A DNA stretch of 64,000 bases from Lysobacter sp. Root494. Lineage in GTDB: Bacteria; Pseudomonadota; Gammaproteobacteria; Xanthomonadales; Xanthomonadaceae. The position numbers and the translations under genes are program-made. Below the pieces are notes generated by a model, which saw only the letters and a program-made list of their open reading frames with translations, ran no database searches and was not told the origin of the DNA. The DNA is taken from NCBI RefSeq assembly GCF_001427225.1, contig NZ_LMFH01000008.1, forward strand, positions 280,464 through 344,463, written 5' to 3'. This document shows, in pieces, positions 8,537-18,520 of this stretch (its first letter is position 1; each line of letters opens with the position of its first letter).

Positions 8537-10030
8537 TCAGAGGCCTCGCGCGGCCTCGGCGACGGCGCGGAACAGCGCACGGCCTTTGTTCATCGTCTCT
8601 TCCCACTCCTTTTGTGGGTCGGAGTCATAGACGATGCCGGCGCCGGCCTGCACGTGCAGGCGTCCGTCCTGGATCACGGCGGTGCGGATTGCGATCGCGG
8701 TGTCGGCATCGCCGTGCCAGCCGATGTAGCCGACCGCGCCGGAGTAGACATTGCGGCGGATCGGCTCGAAGTCGCGGATCACTTCGAGCGCGCGGATCTT
8801 CGGCGCGCCGCTGACCGTGCCCGCGGGAAAGGTCGCGCGCAGCACGTCGGCGTAACTGAGTCCGCTTTTCAGCTTGCCGGTGACTTCGCTGACGATGTGC
8901 ATCACGTGGCTGTAGCGTTCGATCACGAACTGTTCGCCGACCTGTACGGTGCCAGGTTCGCTCACGCGGCCGACATCGTTGCGGCCGAGGTCGATCAGCA
9001 TCAGGTGTTCGGCGCGTTCCTTCGGATCGGCGAGCAATTCGGCTTCGAGCGCCTGGTCTTCCTCAACGGTACTGCCGCGGGGACGCGTGCCGGCGATCGG
9101 GCGAACGGTGATCTCGTCGCCCATCAGGCGCACCAGGATTTCCGGCGAGGAACCCACGACCTGGGTGCCGCCGACATCGAGGAAATACATGTACGGCGAG
9201 GGATTCAACGCGCGCAATGCGCGATAGACGTCGACCGGACGCGCCTTGAACGGCACCGACAGGCGCTGGCTCAGTACCACCTGGAAGATGTCGCCGGCGC
9301 GGATCAGTTCCTTCGATTTCTCGACCGCGTTGATGAAGCCTTCGCGGGTGAAGCCGGAAACGAAATCGGCCTCGTCGAGGATGTTGGCGTCGCGCGTCTC
9401 GGGATAACCCGGCCCGCCCTGGCGCAGGCGGTGCGTCAATTCATCGAGGCGGCGCTGCGCGCGTGCGAACGCGCGCTCCTCTCGCGGATCGGCGTGCACG
9501 ATCAGGTACAACCGGCCCTTGAGGTTGTCGAACACCGCGACTTCCTCGCTGAGCATCAGCAGGATGTCGGGCGTGCCGAGTTCGTCGGGCTTATGTGCCC
9601 CATCCCTCTGCGGCGCGGCCAGGCGCGGCTCGATGTACTGCACGCACTCGAACCCGAACCAGCCGACGAGACCACCGGTGAAGCCGGGCAGTCCTTCGAT
9701 CTTCGGCACCGAATGCGAGGCGCGCAGGCGCTCGACTTCGGCGAACGGATCCTCGACCACGCGGTTCTCGACCAGCTCGCCGTCTTCGGTCACGAACAGG
9801 GTGTGTCCGGCGAACGCATACACGCGTCGCGCCGGCAATCCGATGATCGAGTAGCGGCCGAAACGCTCACCGCCTTCGACGGATTCGAACAGGTAGGTGT
9901 GCGGGCCGTCGGCGAGCTTCAGGTACACGGACAGCGGCGTGTCGAGATCGGAGAAGACCTCGCGCACGACGGGAATGCGGGTGTGGCCGGCATCGGCGAG
10001 CTTGCGGAACTGGTCGGCGTCGAGCTGCAT
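8537..10030 (-). CDS. trpE: Anthranilate synthase component I
   Basis: A 497-residue chorismate-utilising enzyme making anthranilate with TrpG. Visible are the N-terminal tryptophan-sensing region with [14 protein letters not shown], the chorismate-binding SPEILVRL and [34 protein letters not shown], and the C-terminal [13 protein letters not shown] with [10 protein letters not shown]. The ATG giving [11 protein letters not shown] is the family-like start. An unrelated gene and 189 bp separate it from the rest of the trp genes, so it may have a partly separate mRNA. No Trp-rich leader peptide was seen upstream. Confidence 0.97.
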   Translation of the reverse strand: MQLDADQFRKLADAGHTRIPVVREVFSDLDTPLSVYLKLADGPHTYLFESVEGGERFGRYSIIGLPARRVYAFAGHTLFVTEDGELVENRVVEDPFAEVERLRASHSVPKIEGLPGFTGGLVGWFGFECVQYIEPRLAAPQRDGAHKPDELGTPDILLMLSEEVAVFDNLKGRLYLIVHADPREERAFARAQRRLDELTHRLRQGGPGYPETRDANILDEADFVSGFTREGFINAVEKSKELIRAGDIFQVVLSQRLSVPFKARPVDVYRALRALNPSPYMYFLDVGGTQVVGSSPEILVRLMGDEITVRPIAGTRPRGSTVEEDQALEAELLADPKERAEHLMLIDLGRNDVGRVSEPGTVQVGEQFVIERYSHVMHIVSEVTGKLKSGLSYADVLRATFPAGTVSGAPKIRALEVIRDFEPIRRNVYSGAVGYIGWHGDADTAIAIRTAVIQDGRLHVQAGAGIVYDSDPQKEWEETMNKGRALFRAVAEAARGL

Positions 10031-10140
10031 GCGGGCACGCGGATTGCGCGAAAACGGCAGGCAGTATGCCACCCGTGCGCATTCAGCCGCCGCGCCGCGA
10101 CCTCGCATGCACAGAAGAATTCGTCACATGCGTGTCATGG

Positions 10141-10237
10141 GCCGTCTGGAGAATGGGAGTCCATCCTCAGGGACGACGGGCGGAGGCTGGATTGCCTCCA
10201 TTCTTCCGCGGCAAGCCGGTGACGGCTTGCCGTTTTT
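10141..10237 (+). ncRNA. Candidate small RNA between rpe and trpE (plus strand)
   Basis: A plus-strand intrinsic terminator (10209-10237) lies between two minus-strand genes and has no plus-strand gene to end. Just upstream is a second hairpin, GGAGGC-TGGATT-GCCTCC (10182-10199), and several GGA triplets. A clear promoter was not found and the 5' end is arbitrary, so this is a hypothesis. Confidence 0.25.
10209..10237 (+). terminator. Plus-strand rho-independent terminator between rpe and trpE
   Basis: CGGCAAGCC, loop GGTGAC, GGCTTGCCG followed by TTTTT on the plus strand. On the minus strand the stem is not followed by T residues, so it does not end rpe and cannot act as a trp attenuator. 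Confidence 0.75.
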
Positions 10238-10259
10238 CGTTTGCGCGGCGAATTCGGTA

Positions 10260-10931
10260 TCAGCGAACGTTGGAGACAGCCGATTTCATCTTCGCGATCA
10301 CGTCGGCGTAGTCCGGCGCATTGAAGATCGCCGAACCCGCGACGAAGGTGTCCGCGCCCGCGGCGGCGATTTCCGCGATGTTGTCCGCCTTCACCCCGCC
10401 GTCTATTTCCAGGCGGATGGCTTTGCCGCTACGGTCGATCATCTCGCGCACGCGGCGCAGCTTCGCCAGTGCGGAAGGAATAAACGACTGGCCGCCGAAG
10501 CCGGGATTCACCGACATCAGCAGCACCAGGTCGAGTTCCTCGAGCACGTAGTCGAGCACTTCCACCGGTGTCGCCGGGTTCAGCACCAGGCCCGCCTGGC
10601 AACCCGAGGCCTTGATCAGCTGCACCGTGCGGTGCACGTGCGCGCTGGCTTCGGGATGGAAGCTGATCAGCGCCGCGCCGGCCTTGGCGAAGTCGGGAAC
10701 GATGCGGTCCACGGGTTCGACCATCAGGTGCACGTCGATCGGCGCGGTAACGCCGTGCTTGCGCAGCGCCTCGCACACCATCGGGCCGATGGTGAGGTTG
10801 GGCACGTAATGGTTGTCCATCACGTCGAAGTGCACCCAGTCGGCGCCGGCCTTGAGGACGTTGTCGACTTCCTCTCCCAGCTTCGCGAAGTTGGCGGAGA
10901 GGATCGAGGGCGCGATGACGGTGGATTGCAT
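10260..10931 (-). CDS. rpe: Ribulose-phosphate 3-epimerase
   Basis: A 223-residue TIM-barrel metalloenzyme interconverting ribulose 5-phosphate and xylulose 5-phosphate. Family motifs are [32 protein letters not shown] (metal His/Asp), [21 protein letters not shown] and [10 protein letters not shown] with the phosphate loop VAGSAIF. It follows the J-domain gene after 6 bp. This order, rpe upstream of trpE, is common in xanthomonads. Confidence 0.97.
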   Translation of the reverse strand: MQSTVIAPSILSANFAKLGEEVDNVLKAGADWVHFDVMDNHYVPNLTIGPMVCEALRKHGVTAPIDVHLMVEPVDRIVPDFAKAGAALISFHPEASAHVHRTVQLIKASGCQAGLVLNPATPVEVLDYVLEELDLVLLMSVNPGFGGQSFIPSALAKLRRVREMIDRSGKAIRLEIDGGVKADNIAEIAAAGADTFVAGSAIFNAPDYADVIAKMKSAVSNVR

Positions 10932-10937
10932 GGGGTG

Positions 10938-11270
10938 TTATTTCCTGCGCAGGGTCTTGATGCGGTCGTAGGCGGCGTTGATCTCGCGTGCCTTCGTTTC
11001 CGCCTGGCGGCGCAGCTCGTCGGCCGCGCCGGCCATGCGGTCCGGGTGGTATTGCGACATCAGGCGCCGATAGGCCTGGTCGACTTCGGCGTCGCTGGCC
11101 TCGTCGGTGAGCCCGAGCACGCCGTACGGGTTGTCGCGACGCAGCCTGAACCAGTCGCTGTCGAAGGCATGGCCGATCAGCAGGCCGATCAGCGCACCGA
11201 GCGGCGGATTGCTCCGCAGCAGCGCCGCGCCGGCGAAAAATCCCAGCAATTTGCCGTACCAGCGTTTCAT
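10938..11270 (-). CDS. Membrane-anchored J-domain co-chaperone (DjlA-like)
   Basis: A 110-residue protein with an N-terminal hydrophobic segment (about 8-34, containing GFFAGAALL and [10 protein letters not shown]) and a C-terminal J domain (about 47-108) with HPD at 75-77 (SQYHPDRM). The J domain stimulates the ATPase of DnaK; the anchor resembles the N-terminus of DjlA, but the central TerB-like part of DjlA is missing, so it is a short form. The ATG giving [10 protein letters not shown] is chosen; upstream codons look non-coding. It is the first gene of a probable operon with rpe. Confidence 0.85.
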   Translation of the reverse strand: MKRWYGKLLGFFAGAALLRSNPPLGALIGLLIGHAFDSDWFRLRRDNPYGVLGLTDEASDAEVDQAYRRLMSQYHPDRMAGAADELRRQAETKAREINAAYDRIKTLRRK

Positions 11271-11506
11271 CGGGCCGCGGGTGTAGAAGGGAGGCGCGCA
11301 GTTTACGGCAACACCAAACTTGTTCTGCGGGTCACGGGGCGGCACCGGCCGGGCGCAGCGCGCCGTGCGTTCGCCCAGGCCGCGCGGCATGCCGCCCAAA
11401 GGATGGCCTGCGCTCACCGCCCGACCGGCGTACACTGCCCGGCCCTGTCGCGCCTGCACGCGCGCGGAGCGCAGGCAGGACGCGATTTTTGCGGCTGTTC
11501 CCGAGG

Positions 11507-12457
11507 ATGCCTGCCTTGCCCACGACTGTGTCCCGTCCGTTCCTGCTCGAGTCCAACCTGCCCGGCCTGACGCTGCGCCATCGCGGCAAGGTTCGCGACG
11601 TATTCGACCTGCCCGGCGATCGCCTGCCGGCCGGCTCGCAGGCCGGCAATTGCTTGTTGATGGTCGCGACCGACCGCCTCAGCGCTTTCGACGTGGTGCT
11701 GCCCGACCCGATTCCCGGCAAGGGCGAGATGCTTTGCCAGATCAGCAATTTCTGGTTCGGCGAGACCGGGCACATCATTCCCAACCATCTCACCGGCGTC
11801 GACGTCGCTTCGGTGCTGCCGGCTGGCGTCGATGCATCGCTGTACGCGAAACGCGCGGTGGTGACCAGGCGGCTGAAGCCCGTGCCGATCGAATGCATCG
11901 CACGCGGTTACGTGATCGGTAGCGGCTGGAAGGATTACCAGCGCACCGGCCGCATCAGCGGCATTGCCCTGCCCGATGGCCTGCGCCAGGCCGAACAGTT
12001 GCCGGAACCGATCTTCACGCCTTCGACCAAGGCCGCGGTCGGCGACCACGACGAGAACATTGACTTCGACACTGTCGTGCGCATGGTCGGCGCGGAACTC
12101 GCCGAACAGGTGCGCGATGCGACACTGCGGCTGTACACCTTCGCGCGCGACTACGCGGCGCGGCGCGGCATCCTCCTGGCCGATACCAAGTTCGAATTCG
12201 GTACCGACGCCGACGGCCGCCTGTACGTGATGGACGAGATGCTGACGCCGGATTCGTCGCGCTATTGGCCGGCCGACGAATACCAGATCGGCACGAGCCC
12301 GCCGAGCTACGACAAGCAGATCGTGCGCGACTACCTGGAGACGCTCGACTGGGACAAGCGCCCACCCGGCCCGAAGCTGCCGCCGGAAGTGATCGAGCGC
12401 ACGCGTGCGCGCTATGCCGAGGCGTTGTGGAAGCTGGCAGGCATTTCCATCGATTGA
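11507..12457 (+). CDS. purC: Phosphoribosylaminoimidazole-succinocarboxamide (SAICAR) synthase
   Basis: A 316-residue enzyme of purine synthesis joining aspartate to CAIR with ATP. Motifs are [11 protein letters not shown] (nucleotide loop), [18 protein letters not shown]-like [38 protein letters not shown] and [12 protein letters not shown]. The length matches the longer yeast-type PurC rather than the 240-residue Bacillus type. ATG 11507 is used; a TTG at 11489 and a GTG at 11528 are alternatives. A strong terminator follows, so it is probably monocistronic. Confidence 0.96.
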   Translation: MPALPTTVSRPFLLESNLPGLTLRHRGKVRDVFDLPGDRLPAGSQAGNCLLMVATDRLSAFDVVLPDPIPGKGEMLCQISNFWFGETGHIIPNHLTGVDVASVLPAGVDASLYAKRAVVTRRLKPVPIECIARGYVIGSGWKDYQRTGRISGIALPDGLRQAEQLPEPIFTPSTKAAVGDHDENIDFDTVVRMVGAELAEQVRDATLRLYTFARDYAARRGILLADTKFEFGTDADGRLYVMDEMLTPDSSRYWPADEYQIGTSPPSYDKQIVRDYLETLDWDKRPPGPKLPPEVIERTRARYAEALWKLAGISID

Positions 12458-12460
12458 CAC

Positions 12461-12493
12461 GAAAGAAGCCGGGCATTGCCCGGCTTCTTCTTT
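12461..12493 (+). terminator. Rho-independent terminator after purC
   Basis: GAAAGAAGCCGGGC, loop ATT, GCCCGGCTTCTTCTTT: a 13-bp GC-rich stem and T-rich tail starting 3 bases after the purC stop. Confidence 0.92.
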
Positions 12494-12583
12494 CCGGACT
12501 CTGCGTTGTCACTGCGTAGGCAATCCGTCGCTGACAGTGCGCGATGCGCGGCGTAGAGTTCCTGCATCCACACGGAGTACGCG

Positions 12584-13063
12584 ATGAACGCCACCACCGA
12601 CCGTCCGATCGACCGCTGGTTCGCCAGCTACTCCGGCGATCACCGCAACGAGACCAACCAGCTCATCCACGTGATCTGCGTGCCCGCAATCCTGTGGAGC
12701 GTGATCGCGCTGCTGTGGTGCATCCCGGTACCGGAAGGCCTGCTGTTGCCGGGCGCGTGGGCCGCGCTCGCGATGTTCGCGGCGTGGATGTTCTATTACC
12801 GCGCATCGAAGCCGCTGGGTCTCGGCATGCTGGGGCTGTTCGTGCTGATGGGCTTTTTCACCCGCTTGCTGCAGGAAACGCTCGGACTCACCGGCCTGCT
12901 GTACGCCGCGATCGCGGTGTTCGTGGTGGCGTGGATCGGCCAGTTCGTGGGTCACAAGATCGAAGGACGCAAGCCGAGCTTCCTCACCGACCTCACCTAC
13001 CTGCTGATCGGGCCTGCATGGGTGCTGGCGAAGCTGTATCGAAGGCTTGGCTGGCACTACTGA
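12584..13063 (+). CDS. DUF962/Mpo1-like integral membrane protein
   Basis: A 159-residue membrane protein with four hydrophobic segments. Hallmarks of the family are NQLIHVICVPAILWS near the N-terminus, and QFVGHKIEGRKPSFL followed by LTYLLIGPAWVLAKL at the C-terminus. The yeast homologue Mpo1 is an Fe(II)-dependent dioxygenase in phytosphingosine alpha-oxidation; bacterial members are poorly studied, and the conserved His and Glu residues here suggest they could keep metal binding. A 25-bp gap separates it from the EamA exporter. Confidence 0.85.
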   Translation: MNATTDRPIDRWFASYSGDHRNETNQLIHVICVPAILWSVIALLWCIPVPEGLLLPGAWAALAMFAAWMFYYRASKPLGLGMLGLFVLMGFFTRLLQETLGLTGLLYAAIAVFVVAWIGQFVGHKIEGRKPSFLTDLTYLLIGPAWVLAKLYRRLGWHY

Positions 13064-13088
13064 GTCGCAAACACGCAGCCCGCATTCC

Positions 13089-13976
13089 ATGCCCGCACGC
13101 GATATCGCCCTCGTCCTGCTGATCTGCATTGCCTGGGCGTTCAACTTCCTGACCTCCGCGCTGGCGATGCGCGAGATTCCGCCGTTCCTGTTCACCGCGC
13201 TGCGCTTCGCGCTGCTGGCGGTGCCGCTGGTGTTCTTCCTCAAGCGCCCCGCTCCCGGTCAATGGCCGCGTCTGGTGGCGATCGCGCTGTGCGTGGGTGT
13301 GTTGCACTTCGGGCTGAGTTTCAGCGCACTGAAGCTGGCAGGCGACCTGTCGTCGCCCGCCATCGTCATGCAGAGCTACATACCGATGACCGCGCTCCTG
13401 GCGTGGTGGGTGCTGGGGGAACGCTTTGCCTGGCGCACTGGGTTTGCAATCGCGGTGAGTTTCGCGGGCGTGCTGGTGCTCGGCTTCGATCCGCTTGTGC
13501 TCGACCAGCCCGCTTCGCTATTGCTGATGCTGGTCGCGGCAGCGCTGCTGGCGATCGGCACGGTGTTGATGAAAGGACTGCGCGGAATGGATGTCTTCAG
13601 CCAGCAAGGCTGGACGGCAGTCATGAGCGTGCTGCCTTTGCTCGCGATCAGCGCATGGCTCGAACCCGGCGCCATCGCGCAGCTGCCGCAGGCGAGCTGG
13701 GTGGCGTGGGCCGGCGCGCTGTATGCCGCGTTTCTCTCCTCGCTGCTCGGCCACGGTCTGTATTACGTGCTGGTGCAGCGGCATCCGGTGGCACAGGTGA
13801 CGCCGTGGTTACTGCTGGTGCCGGTGCTCGCCGTCGCGCTCGGCATCGTGTTCTGGGGCGACCGGCCGGGTCCGCGCCTGTGGATCGGCGGCGCGATGGT
13901 GCTTGGCGGCGTGCTGATCGTCGCGCTGCGTGCGATCGCGAAGTCACGGACGATGCCGGCGAGCGAAACGCCGTAA
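13089..13976 (+). CDS. EamA/RhaT-family (DMT) transporter
   Basis: A 295-residue inner-membrane protein with about ten hydrophobic helices arranged as two EamA repeats; the first repeat starts LVLLICIAWAFNFLTSAL and the second LLLMLVAAALLAIGTVL. The segment RHPVAQVTPWLLLVPVLAV is typical of the last helices of YedA/EamA-type metabolite exporters. The substrate cannot be inferred. ATG 13089 is chosen, since upstream codons overlap the DUF962 gene and are polar. It converges with the epimerase-like gene 3 bp away with no hairpin between. Confidence 0.88.
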   Translation: MPARDIALVLLICIAWAFNFLTSALAMREIPPFLFTALRFALLAVPLVFFLKRPAPGQWPRLVAIALCVGVLHFGLSFSALKLAGDLSSPAIVMQSYIPMTALLAWWVLGERFAWRTGFAIAVSFAGVLVLGFDPLVLDQPASLLLMLVAAALLAIGTVLMKGLRGMDVFSQQGWTAVMSVLPLLAISAWLEPGAIAQLPQASWVAWAGALYAAFLSSLLGHGLYYVLVQRHPVAQVTPWLLLVPVLAVALGIVFWGDRPGPRLWIGGAMVLGGVLIVALRAIAKSRTMPASETP

Positions 13977-13979
13977 AGG

Positions 13980-14855
13980 CTAGAGCTCCTCGATGTCCTC
14001 GCGCGCGTCGAACATGCGCGCGTTCGGCGCGAACCTGCGCGGTGCATAACCCAGGTCACGGCGCGCGGGCGCATCATCGAACACCAGGTCCGAGCGCATG
14101 CGCTGCACCGCGGCTTCGCCAAGCCCGGTGCCGCCGGCGAGCTTCGCACCCGCCAATGCCAGGTTGAACAGCGGCGAAGGCAGTTCGATCAGCGTCGCGG
14201 GTGGATCGAGCACGGCGAGCACGCGCCGCACCATTTCGCGGTACGCCAGGGTTTCGCCACCCGGCAACGCATAGACCTGTCCATGCGAAGCCGGGTTGTC
14301 GAGCGCCGCAAACGCGGCTGCGGCCAGATCCTCCACATGCACGGGCTGGCGCTTGCCGGTCGCATTGCGCGGCAACGGAAAGCGGCCCCAGCGCTGCGCC
14401 AGCCGCGCGATGCGCGTCAGCGTCGCGTCGCGCCCCGCGCCGTAGATCAGCGTGGGACGCAGCACGGTCGCATCTGCGGCACGCACCTTCGCCGCCGCGA
14501 ATACGCCTTCCTCGCCCGTCCGCAGGCGCTGCGCGACATCGCGCTCGTGCGGATCGGCGGAGCCGCGTTTCACTTCGATGCTGGTCGAGCCGAACGCAAC
14601 CACGCGATCGCATTCGACCTGCGACTGTCCATACCACTGCGCGAATGCATCCAGCGGACCGCAGCTGACGATCGCATCCACCTGCCGCGGCAATGCAGGC
14701 AGCACGCCGAGATCGCCACGCAGCCACGACAGTCCCGGCCGCTCGTGCTGCGGTTGTCGCGACAGCGCCGTGACCCGCCAGCCATCGCGGAGCAGCCGTG
14801 CCAGCAGTGGTCGCCCGACCTGTCCGCTGCCTCCGAAGACCAGTGCATGCTTCAT
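13980..14855 (-). CDS. NAD(P)-binding epimerase/dehydratase-like protein
   Basis: A 291-residue atypical/extended SDR. The dinucleotide loop is VFGGSGQVGRPLLARLL at the N-terminus, followed by LSRQPQ (beta2 end), RGDLGV and a GSTSIEVKRG segment in place of the catalytic Ser region. The Tyr-x-x-x-Lys pair is not obvious (AAKVRAAD has Lys without Tyr), as in NmrA-like sensors or complex I-type SDRs, so catalysis is uncertain. VLRPTLIYGAGRD is the usual substrate-side motif. Its start overlaps the nhaA stop by four bases. Confidence 0.8.
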   Translation of the reverse strand: MKHALVFGGSGQVGRPLLARLLRDGWRVTALSRQPQHERPGLSWLRGDLGVLPALPRQVDAIVSCGPLDAFAQWYGQSQVECDRVVAFGSTSIEVKRGSADPHERDVAQRLRTGEEGVFAAAKVRAADATVLRPTLIYGAGRDATLTRIARLAQRWGRFPLPRNATGKRQPVHVEDLAAAAFAALDNPASHGQVYALPGGETLAYREMVRRVLAVLDPPATLIELPSPLFNLALAGAKLAGGTGLGEAAVQRMRSDLVFDDAPARRDLGYAPRRFAPNARMFDAREDIEEL

Positions 14856-16081
14856 CGATCCGCGTCGCTCCGCGCAGGCAGCACCGCACGCAACCACGCA
14901 AATCCAATTACTGCGGAAACAACCGACGCACCGAGAATGCCGAGCACCGAAGCCTCATAAAGCGAGGGATCGTGATAGGCCAGCGATGCAATGAACAAAC
15001 TCATGGTGAAGCCGATCCCGCACAGCACGCCCAGTCCGGTCAATGCGCGGCCATCCATGCCTTCGGGCAATCGCGCCCAGCCCACGCGATGCATGATCAT
15101 CGCGACGATGACGATGCCGAGCGGCTTGCCCAACACCAGCCCCAATGCAATGCCGAGTGGCAGCGCTGCAAGCGCATCGCTCGCCTGCATGCCGCCGAGC
15201 ACCAGCCCTGCGTTCGCGAACGCGAAAATCGGCAGGATCGCGTAAGCAACCCACGGATGAAGTGCGTGTTCCAGCGTCTCGAGCGGCGAGTGCTCGATTT
15301 CGTCGGGAATCGCGTTCCTCTTGTCGACATGCGGGATCATCAGCCCGGTAGCCACGCCCGCCAGCGTCGCGTGCACGCCTGACTTCAGCACGCACACCCA
15401 CAGCACGACGCCCAATAGCAGATAAGGCCACAGCGCGAGCACCCTGAAGCGGCCGAGCAGCCACATCGCGATCAGCACGACTGCAGCAAGCCCAAGCGCC
15501 GCGAACGACATGCCATGCGAATAGAAGATCGCGATGATCAGGATCGCGATCAGGTCGTCGACCACCGCGATCGTCGACAGCAACAGCTTCATCCCGACCG
15601 GCACGCGCGAGCCGAGCAGCGCGAGCACGCCCAGCGCGAAGGCGATATCGGTCGCCGTAGGCACGGCCCAGCCGCGCATCGCCGATACATCACCATGGTT
15701 GAACGCGGTGAAGATCAGCGCAGGCACGACAACGCCCGCGCACGCGCAGGCCAGCGGCAGGATCAGCTGCTCGCGTCCGGCAAGTTGCCCGCTCAACGAT
15801 TCACGCTTGATCTCCAGCGCGACCAGCAGGAAGAAGATCGCCATCAGGCCATCGTTGATCCAGAGCAACAGTGGCTTGGCGATCGCGAAGTCGCCAACAC
15901 CGATCTTCAACGGAAACTGGCGGAAACCTTCGTAGCCGTCGTGCCACGGCGAGTTCGCCGCGATCAAAGCCAATGCCGCGGCAACGATCAGGGTGATGCC
16001 GCCCGCGGCCTCGAGCCGGAAGAATTCGACCAGCGCGCGCAAGGCACGCGGCAGGCGCCGCGGAGTCAAAGGATTGTTCAT
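14852..16081 (-). CDS. nhaA: Na+/H+ antiporter NhaA
   Basis: A 409-residue secondary transporter exchanging external H+ for internal Na+ for pH and salt homeostasis. The ion-binding aspartate pair is visible in TIAVVDDLIAILIIAIFY, with the upstream ATDIAFALGVLALLG helix and the C-terminal GIGFTMSLFIASLAY, all NhaA hallmarks. About 11-12 hydrophobic helices are present. It sits between a CaCA exchanger gene and the SDR gene, all minus strand with 9 bp or less between them, suggesting an ion-homeostasis operon. Confidence 0.96.
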   Translation of the reverse strand: MNNPLTPRRLPRALRALVEFFRLEAAGGITLIVAAALALIAANSPWHDGYEGFRQFPLKIGVGDFAIAKPLLLWINDGLMAIFFLLVALEIKRESLSGQLAGREQLILPLACACAGVVVPALIFTAFNHGDVSAMRGWAVPTATDIAFALGVLALLGSRVPVGMKLLLSTIAVVDDLIAILIIAIFYSHGMSFAALGLAAVVLIAMWLLGRFRVLALWPYLLLGVVLWVCVLKSGVHATLAGVATGLMIPHVDKRNAIPDEIEHSPLETLEHALHPWVAYAILPIFAFANAGLVLGGMQASDALAALPLGIALGLVLGKPLGIVIVAMIMHRVGWARLPEGMDGRALTGLGVLCGIGFTMSLFIASLAYHDPSLYEASVLGILGASVVSAVIGFAWLRAVLPARSDADR

Positions 16082-16090
16082 CGCTACAGC

Positions 16091-17113
16091 TTACTTACCT
16101 GCAAGCATCAGCTCGAACACCACCCAGGCGGCATACGCGACCAGCAGCAACACGCCTTCGCCTTTGCTCACGCGCGTGTCGCCGCGCAGCAACGGATAGA
16201 GCATCAGCGCGAACGCGAGTGCGGCCAGCAATTCGTAGCCGAGCGGCAGCGCGAACTGGCTGGGGCCCATCAGCGTCATCGGCAGGGCGAGATCGCAGCA
16301 CGCCGCCATGCCACCGACGATCACCAGGATGTTGAAGACGCTCGCGCCGATCACGTGCCCCATGACCATGTCGCCCTGCCCGCGCCGCGCGGCGGCGATC
16401 GCGGCGGCGACCTCCGGCAATGCGGTGCCGATCGCCACCGGGAGCAGGCCGGTCAGCACGGGCGACAAACCGATGGCTTCTCCGATCACGCCGGCGCCGG
16501 ATCCGGACAGATCCATCCCGAACAGATGCACGCCCGGCCCACCGACGACCAGCAGCGAGCCGATCGACACCAGCACGATGCCGATCGCGAAGCGGACGAG
16601 ATTGAGGCCCAGCACCGTGCTGGTCTGCGCGAACTGTTCGATCTCGCTGCGCACCTCCGGCACTTCGCGGCGGCTGCGCACGATCGCGAAAGCCAGGGCC
16701 GCGACGAAAGCAACCAGCAACACGAGGCCTTCGATGCGCGAGAGCGTTCCGTCGGCGCCCAGCGCGAGCACCGCGATCGTGCCCAGCACGAGGACCAGCA
16801 GGAGCGGGCTCAGCGCGCGCCAGCGCACGATGATCGGCGCCGCGATCGCGGCCGCTCCGAGTGTCAGGCCGATGTTGGCCACGTTGCTGCCCACGGCATT
16901 GCCGAGCGCCAGCTCGTCCTGTCCGTGCAGGATCGCGACGAGGTTGACCGCCAGCTCGGGCAGTGAAGTCGCGAACGCGACCAGCACCAGTCCCGTGGTG
17001 AACGCCGTGAGGCCCAGGCGTTGCGCGAGTCCCGCGGCGCCCTTGACGATCGAATCGCCGCCCAGCATGAGCAGCACCAGGCCCAGCACGAACAAACCGA
17101 TGGCCGTCAGCAT
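16091..17113 (-). CDS. Calcium/sodium exchanger (CaCA family, YrbG-like)
   Basis: A 340-residue membrane protein with the two inverted alpha-repeats of the Ca2+:cation antiporter family: ATSLPELAVNL followed by ALGNAVGSNVANIGL (about 48-85), and GTALPEVAAAI followed by VMGHVIGASVFNIL (about 230-265). The acidic residue in each SLPE/ALPE segment and the polar GxN/S residues form the ion site. YrbG-like proteins export Ca2+ or Na+. First gene of the probable three-gene minus-strand operon with nhaA. Confidence 0.92.
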   Translation of the reverse strand: MLTAIGLFVLGLVLLMLGGDSIVKGAAGLAQRLGLTAFTTGLVLVAFATSLPELAVNLVAILHGQDELALGNAVGSNVANIGLTLGAAAIAAPIIVRWRALSPLLLVLVLGTIAVLALGADGTLSRIEGLVLLVAFVAALAFAIVRSRREVPEVRSEIEQFAQTSTVLGLNLVRFAIGIVLVSIGSLLVVGGPGVHLFGMDLSGSGAGVIGEAIGLSPVLTGLLPVAIGTALPEVAAAIAAARRGQGDMVMGHVIGASVFNILVIVGGMAACCDLALPMTLMGPSQFALPLGYELLAALAFALMLYPLLRGDTRVSKGEGVLLLVAYAAWVVFELMLAGK

Positions 17114-17179
17114 CGCGTTCCCCTCCTCAAGGTTGCGGCGATCTTACGAGGTTTGGGGTGGATGGGGTTGTGCACGGCC

Positions 17180-17201
17180 GCGTCGTCCGGACGGACGACG
17201 C
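17180..17201. other. Palindromic hairpin downstream of hmgA
   Basis: GCGTCGTCC-GGAC-GGACGACGC, a perfect 9-bp stem 19 bases beyond the hmgA stop. It has no T-tract, so it is at best a weak or factor-dependent end or a 3' stability element. Confidence 0.5.
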
Positions 17202-17219
17202 AAGCCTCGGCTGCGGTGT

Positions 17220-18512
17220 CTACTTCGGCGAGAAGTGCTTCTTCAACCCCGCCCAGCACGCCTGGTAGTCGCGTTGGCGATGCGCGGCGTCCAACGCCTG
17301 TTGCGTCGGCCGGATCACCGCGCGCGACTCGAACATGAAGGCCATGGTGTCCCCGATGACGTCCGGCTTCGAGAGGTCGGCGTTGCTCGCCTTCTCGAAC
17401 GTCGCCGCATCCGGCCCGTGTCCCGTCATCGAGTTGTGCAGCGAGCAACCGCCGGGCGCGAAACCTTCCGCCTTCGCGTCGTACACGCCATGGATCAGGC
17501 CCATGAATTCGCTGGCGATGTTGCGGTGGAACCACGGCGGACGGAATGTGTCCTGCGCCACCAGCCAGCGCGGCGGGAAGATCACGAAATCCATGTTGCT
17601 GGTGCCCGGCGTGTCGCTGGGCGAATGCAGCACGAGGAAGATCGACGGATCCGGATGGTCGAAGCTGATCGAGCCGATCGTGTTGAAGCGGCGCAGGTCG
17701 TACTTGTACGGTGCGTAGTTGCCGTGCCAGCCGACGACATCGAGCGGCGAATGGCCGATCGGCGCGCGCCAGAGATGGCCCTGGAATTTCGCGATCAGTT
17801 CGAACTCGCCATCGACATCTTCGAACGCCGCATTCGGCGCAAGGAAGTCGCGCGGATTGGCCAGGCCGTTCGAACCGATCGGCCCGAGATCGGGCAGGCG
17901 CAGCATCGCGCCGAAGTTCTCGCACACGTAACCGCGCGCTTCGCCGCCGGGCAGTTCGATGCGGAAGCGCACGCCACGCGGAATCACCGCGATTTCGTGC
18001 GGTTCCACGTCGAGCACGCCGAGTTCGGTGGCGATGTGCAGGCTTCCCTGCTGCGGAACGATCAGCAGCTCGCCGTCGGCGTCGTAGAAGAAGCGCCCCT
18101 GCATCGACTTGTTCGCCGCATACAGATGCACGCCGATACCCGTCTGCGCCGCGGGCGAACCGTTGCCCGCCATGGTGAAGAGTCCATCGACGAAATCGAC
18201 CGGGGCCTGCGGCATCGGCAACGGACTCCAGCGCAGCTGGTCCGGCGTGATCGGCCCATCGCCGAAGTCGCTGTGAAAATGAGAGTGGAGGTACGGCGCG
18301 AACGTGCCGTGCATCGCTGCCGGACGAATGCGGTACAGCCAGCTGCGCCGGTTCAGGTGGCGCGGCGCGGTAAACGCCGTGCCGCTCAGTTGCTCCGCAT
18401 ACAGGCCGTGCGCGACGCGCTGCGGCGAGTTGCGGCCGATGGGCAGCGTGCCCGCGATCGCCTCCGTGGCGAACTCGTTGCCGAAACCGGATTGGTAGCC
18501 CGTCGATTTCAT
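17220..18512 (-). CDS. hmgA: Homogentisate 1,2-dioxygenase
   Basis: A 430-residue Fe(II) dioxygenase that opens the homogentisate ring to maleylacetoacetate in tyrosine and phenylalanine breakdown. The iron ligands correspond to H329 and E335 ([15 protein letters not shown]) and H365 (SMTGHGPD), exactly six below the human numbering. The family start ([14 protein letters not shown]) and [15 protein letters not shown] are present. It is second in a two-gene unit after hppD; the 88-bp gap holds a REP-like hairpin. The fumarylacetoacetase and isomerase genes are not in the window. Loss of this enzyme usually gives brown pigment. Confidence 0.97.
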   Translation of the reverse strand: MKSTGYQSGFGNEFATEAIAGTLPIGRNSPQRVAHGLYAEQLSGTAFTAPRHLNRRSWLYRIRPAAMHGTFAPYLHSHFHSDFGDGPITPDQLRWSPLPMPQAPVDFVDGLFTMAGNGSPAAQTGIGVHLYAANKSMQGRFFYDADGELLIVPQQGSLHIATELGVLDVEPHEIAVIPRGVRFRIELPGGEARGYVCENFGAMLRLPDLGPIGSNGLANPRDFLAPNAAFEDVDGEFELIAKFQGHLWRAPIGHSPLDVVGWHGNYAPYKYDLRRFNTIGSISFDHPDPSIFLVLHSPSDTPGTSNMDFVIFPPRWLVAQDTFRPPWFHRNIASEFMGLIHGVYDAKAEGFAPGGCSLHNSMTGHGPDAATFEKASNADLSKPDVIGDTMAFMFESRAVIRPTQQALDAAHRQRDYQACWAGLKKHFSPK

Positions 18513-18520
18513 GGGAGTCC

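Noticed and set aside
8477..10222. 581-codon plus-strand frame opposite trpE
   Set aside because: Antisense shadow of trpE, which has all family motifs; the frame is open only because high-GC codon bias removes stops.
10209..10237. trp attenuator ahead of trpE
   Set aside because: The U-tract is on the plus strand only, so it cannot terminate minus-strand trp transcription, and no Trp-codon leader peptide was seen.
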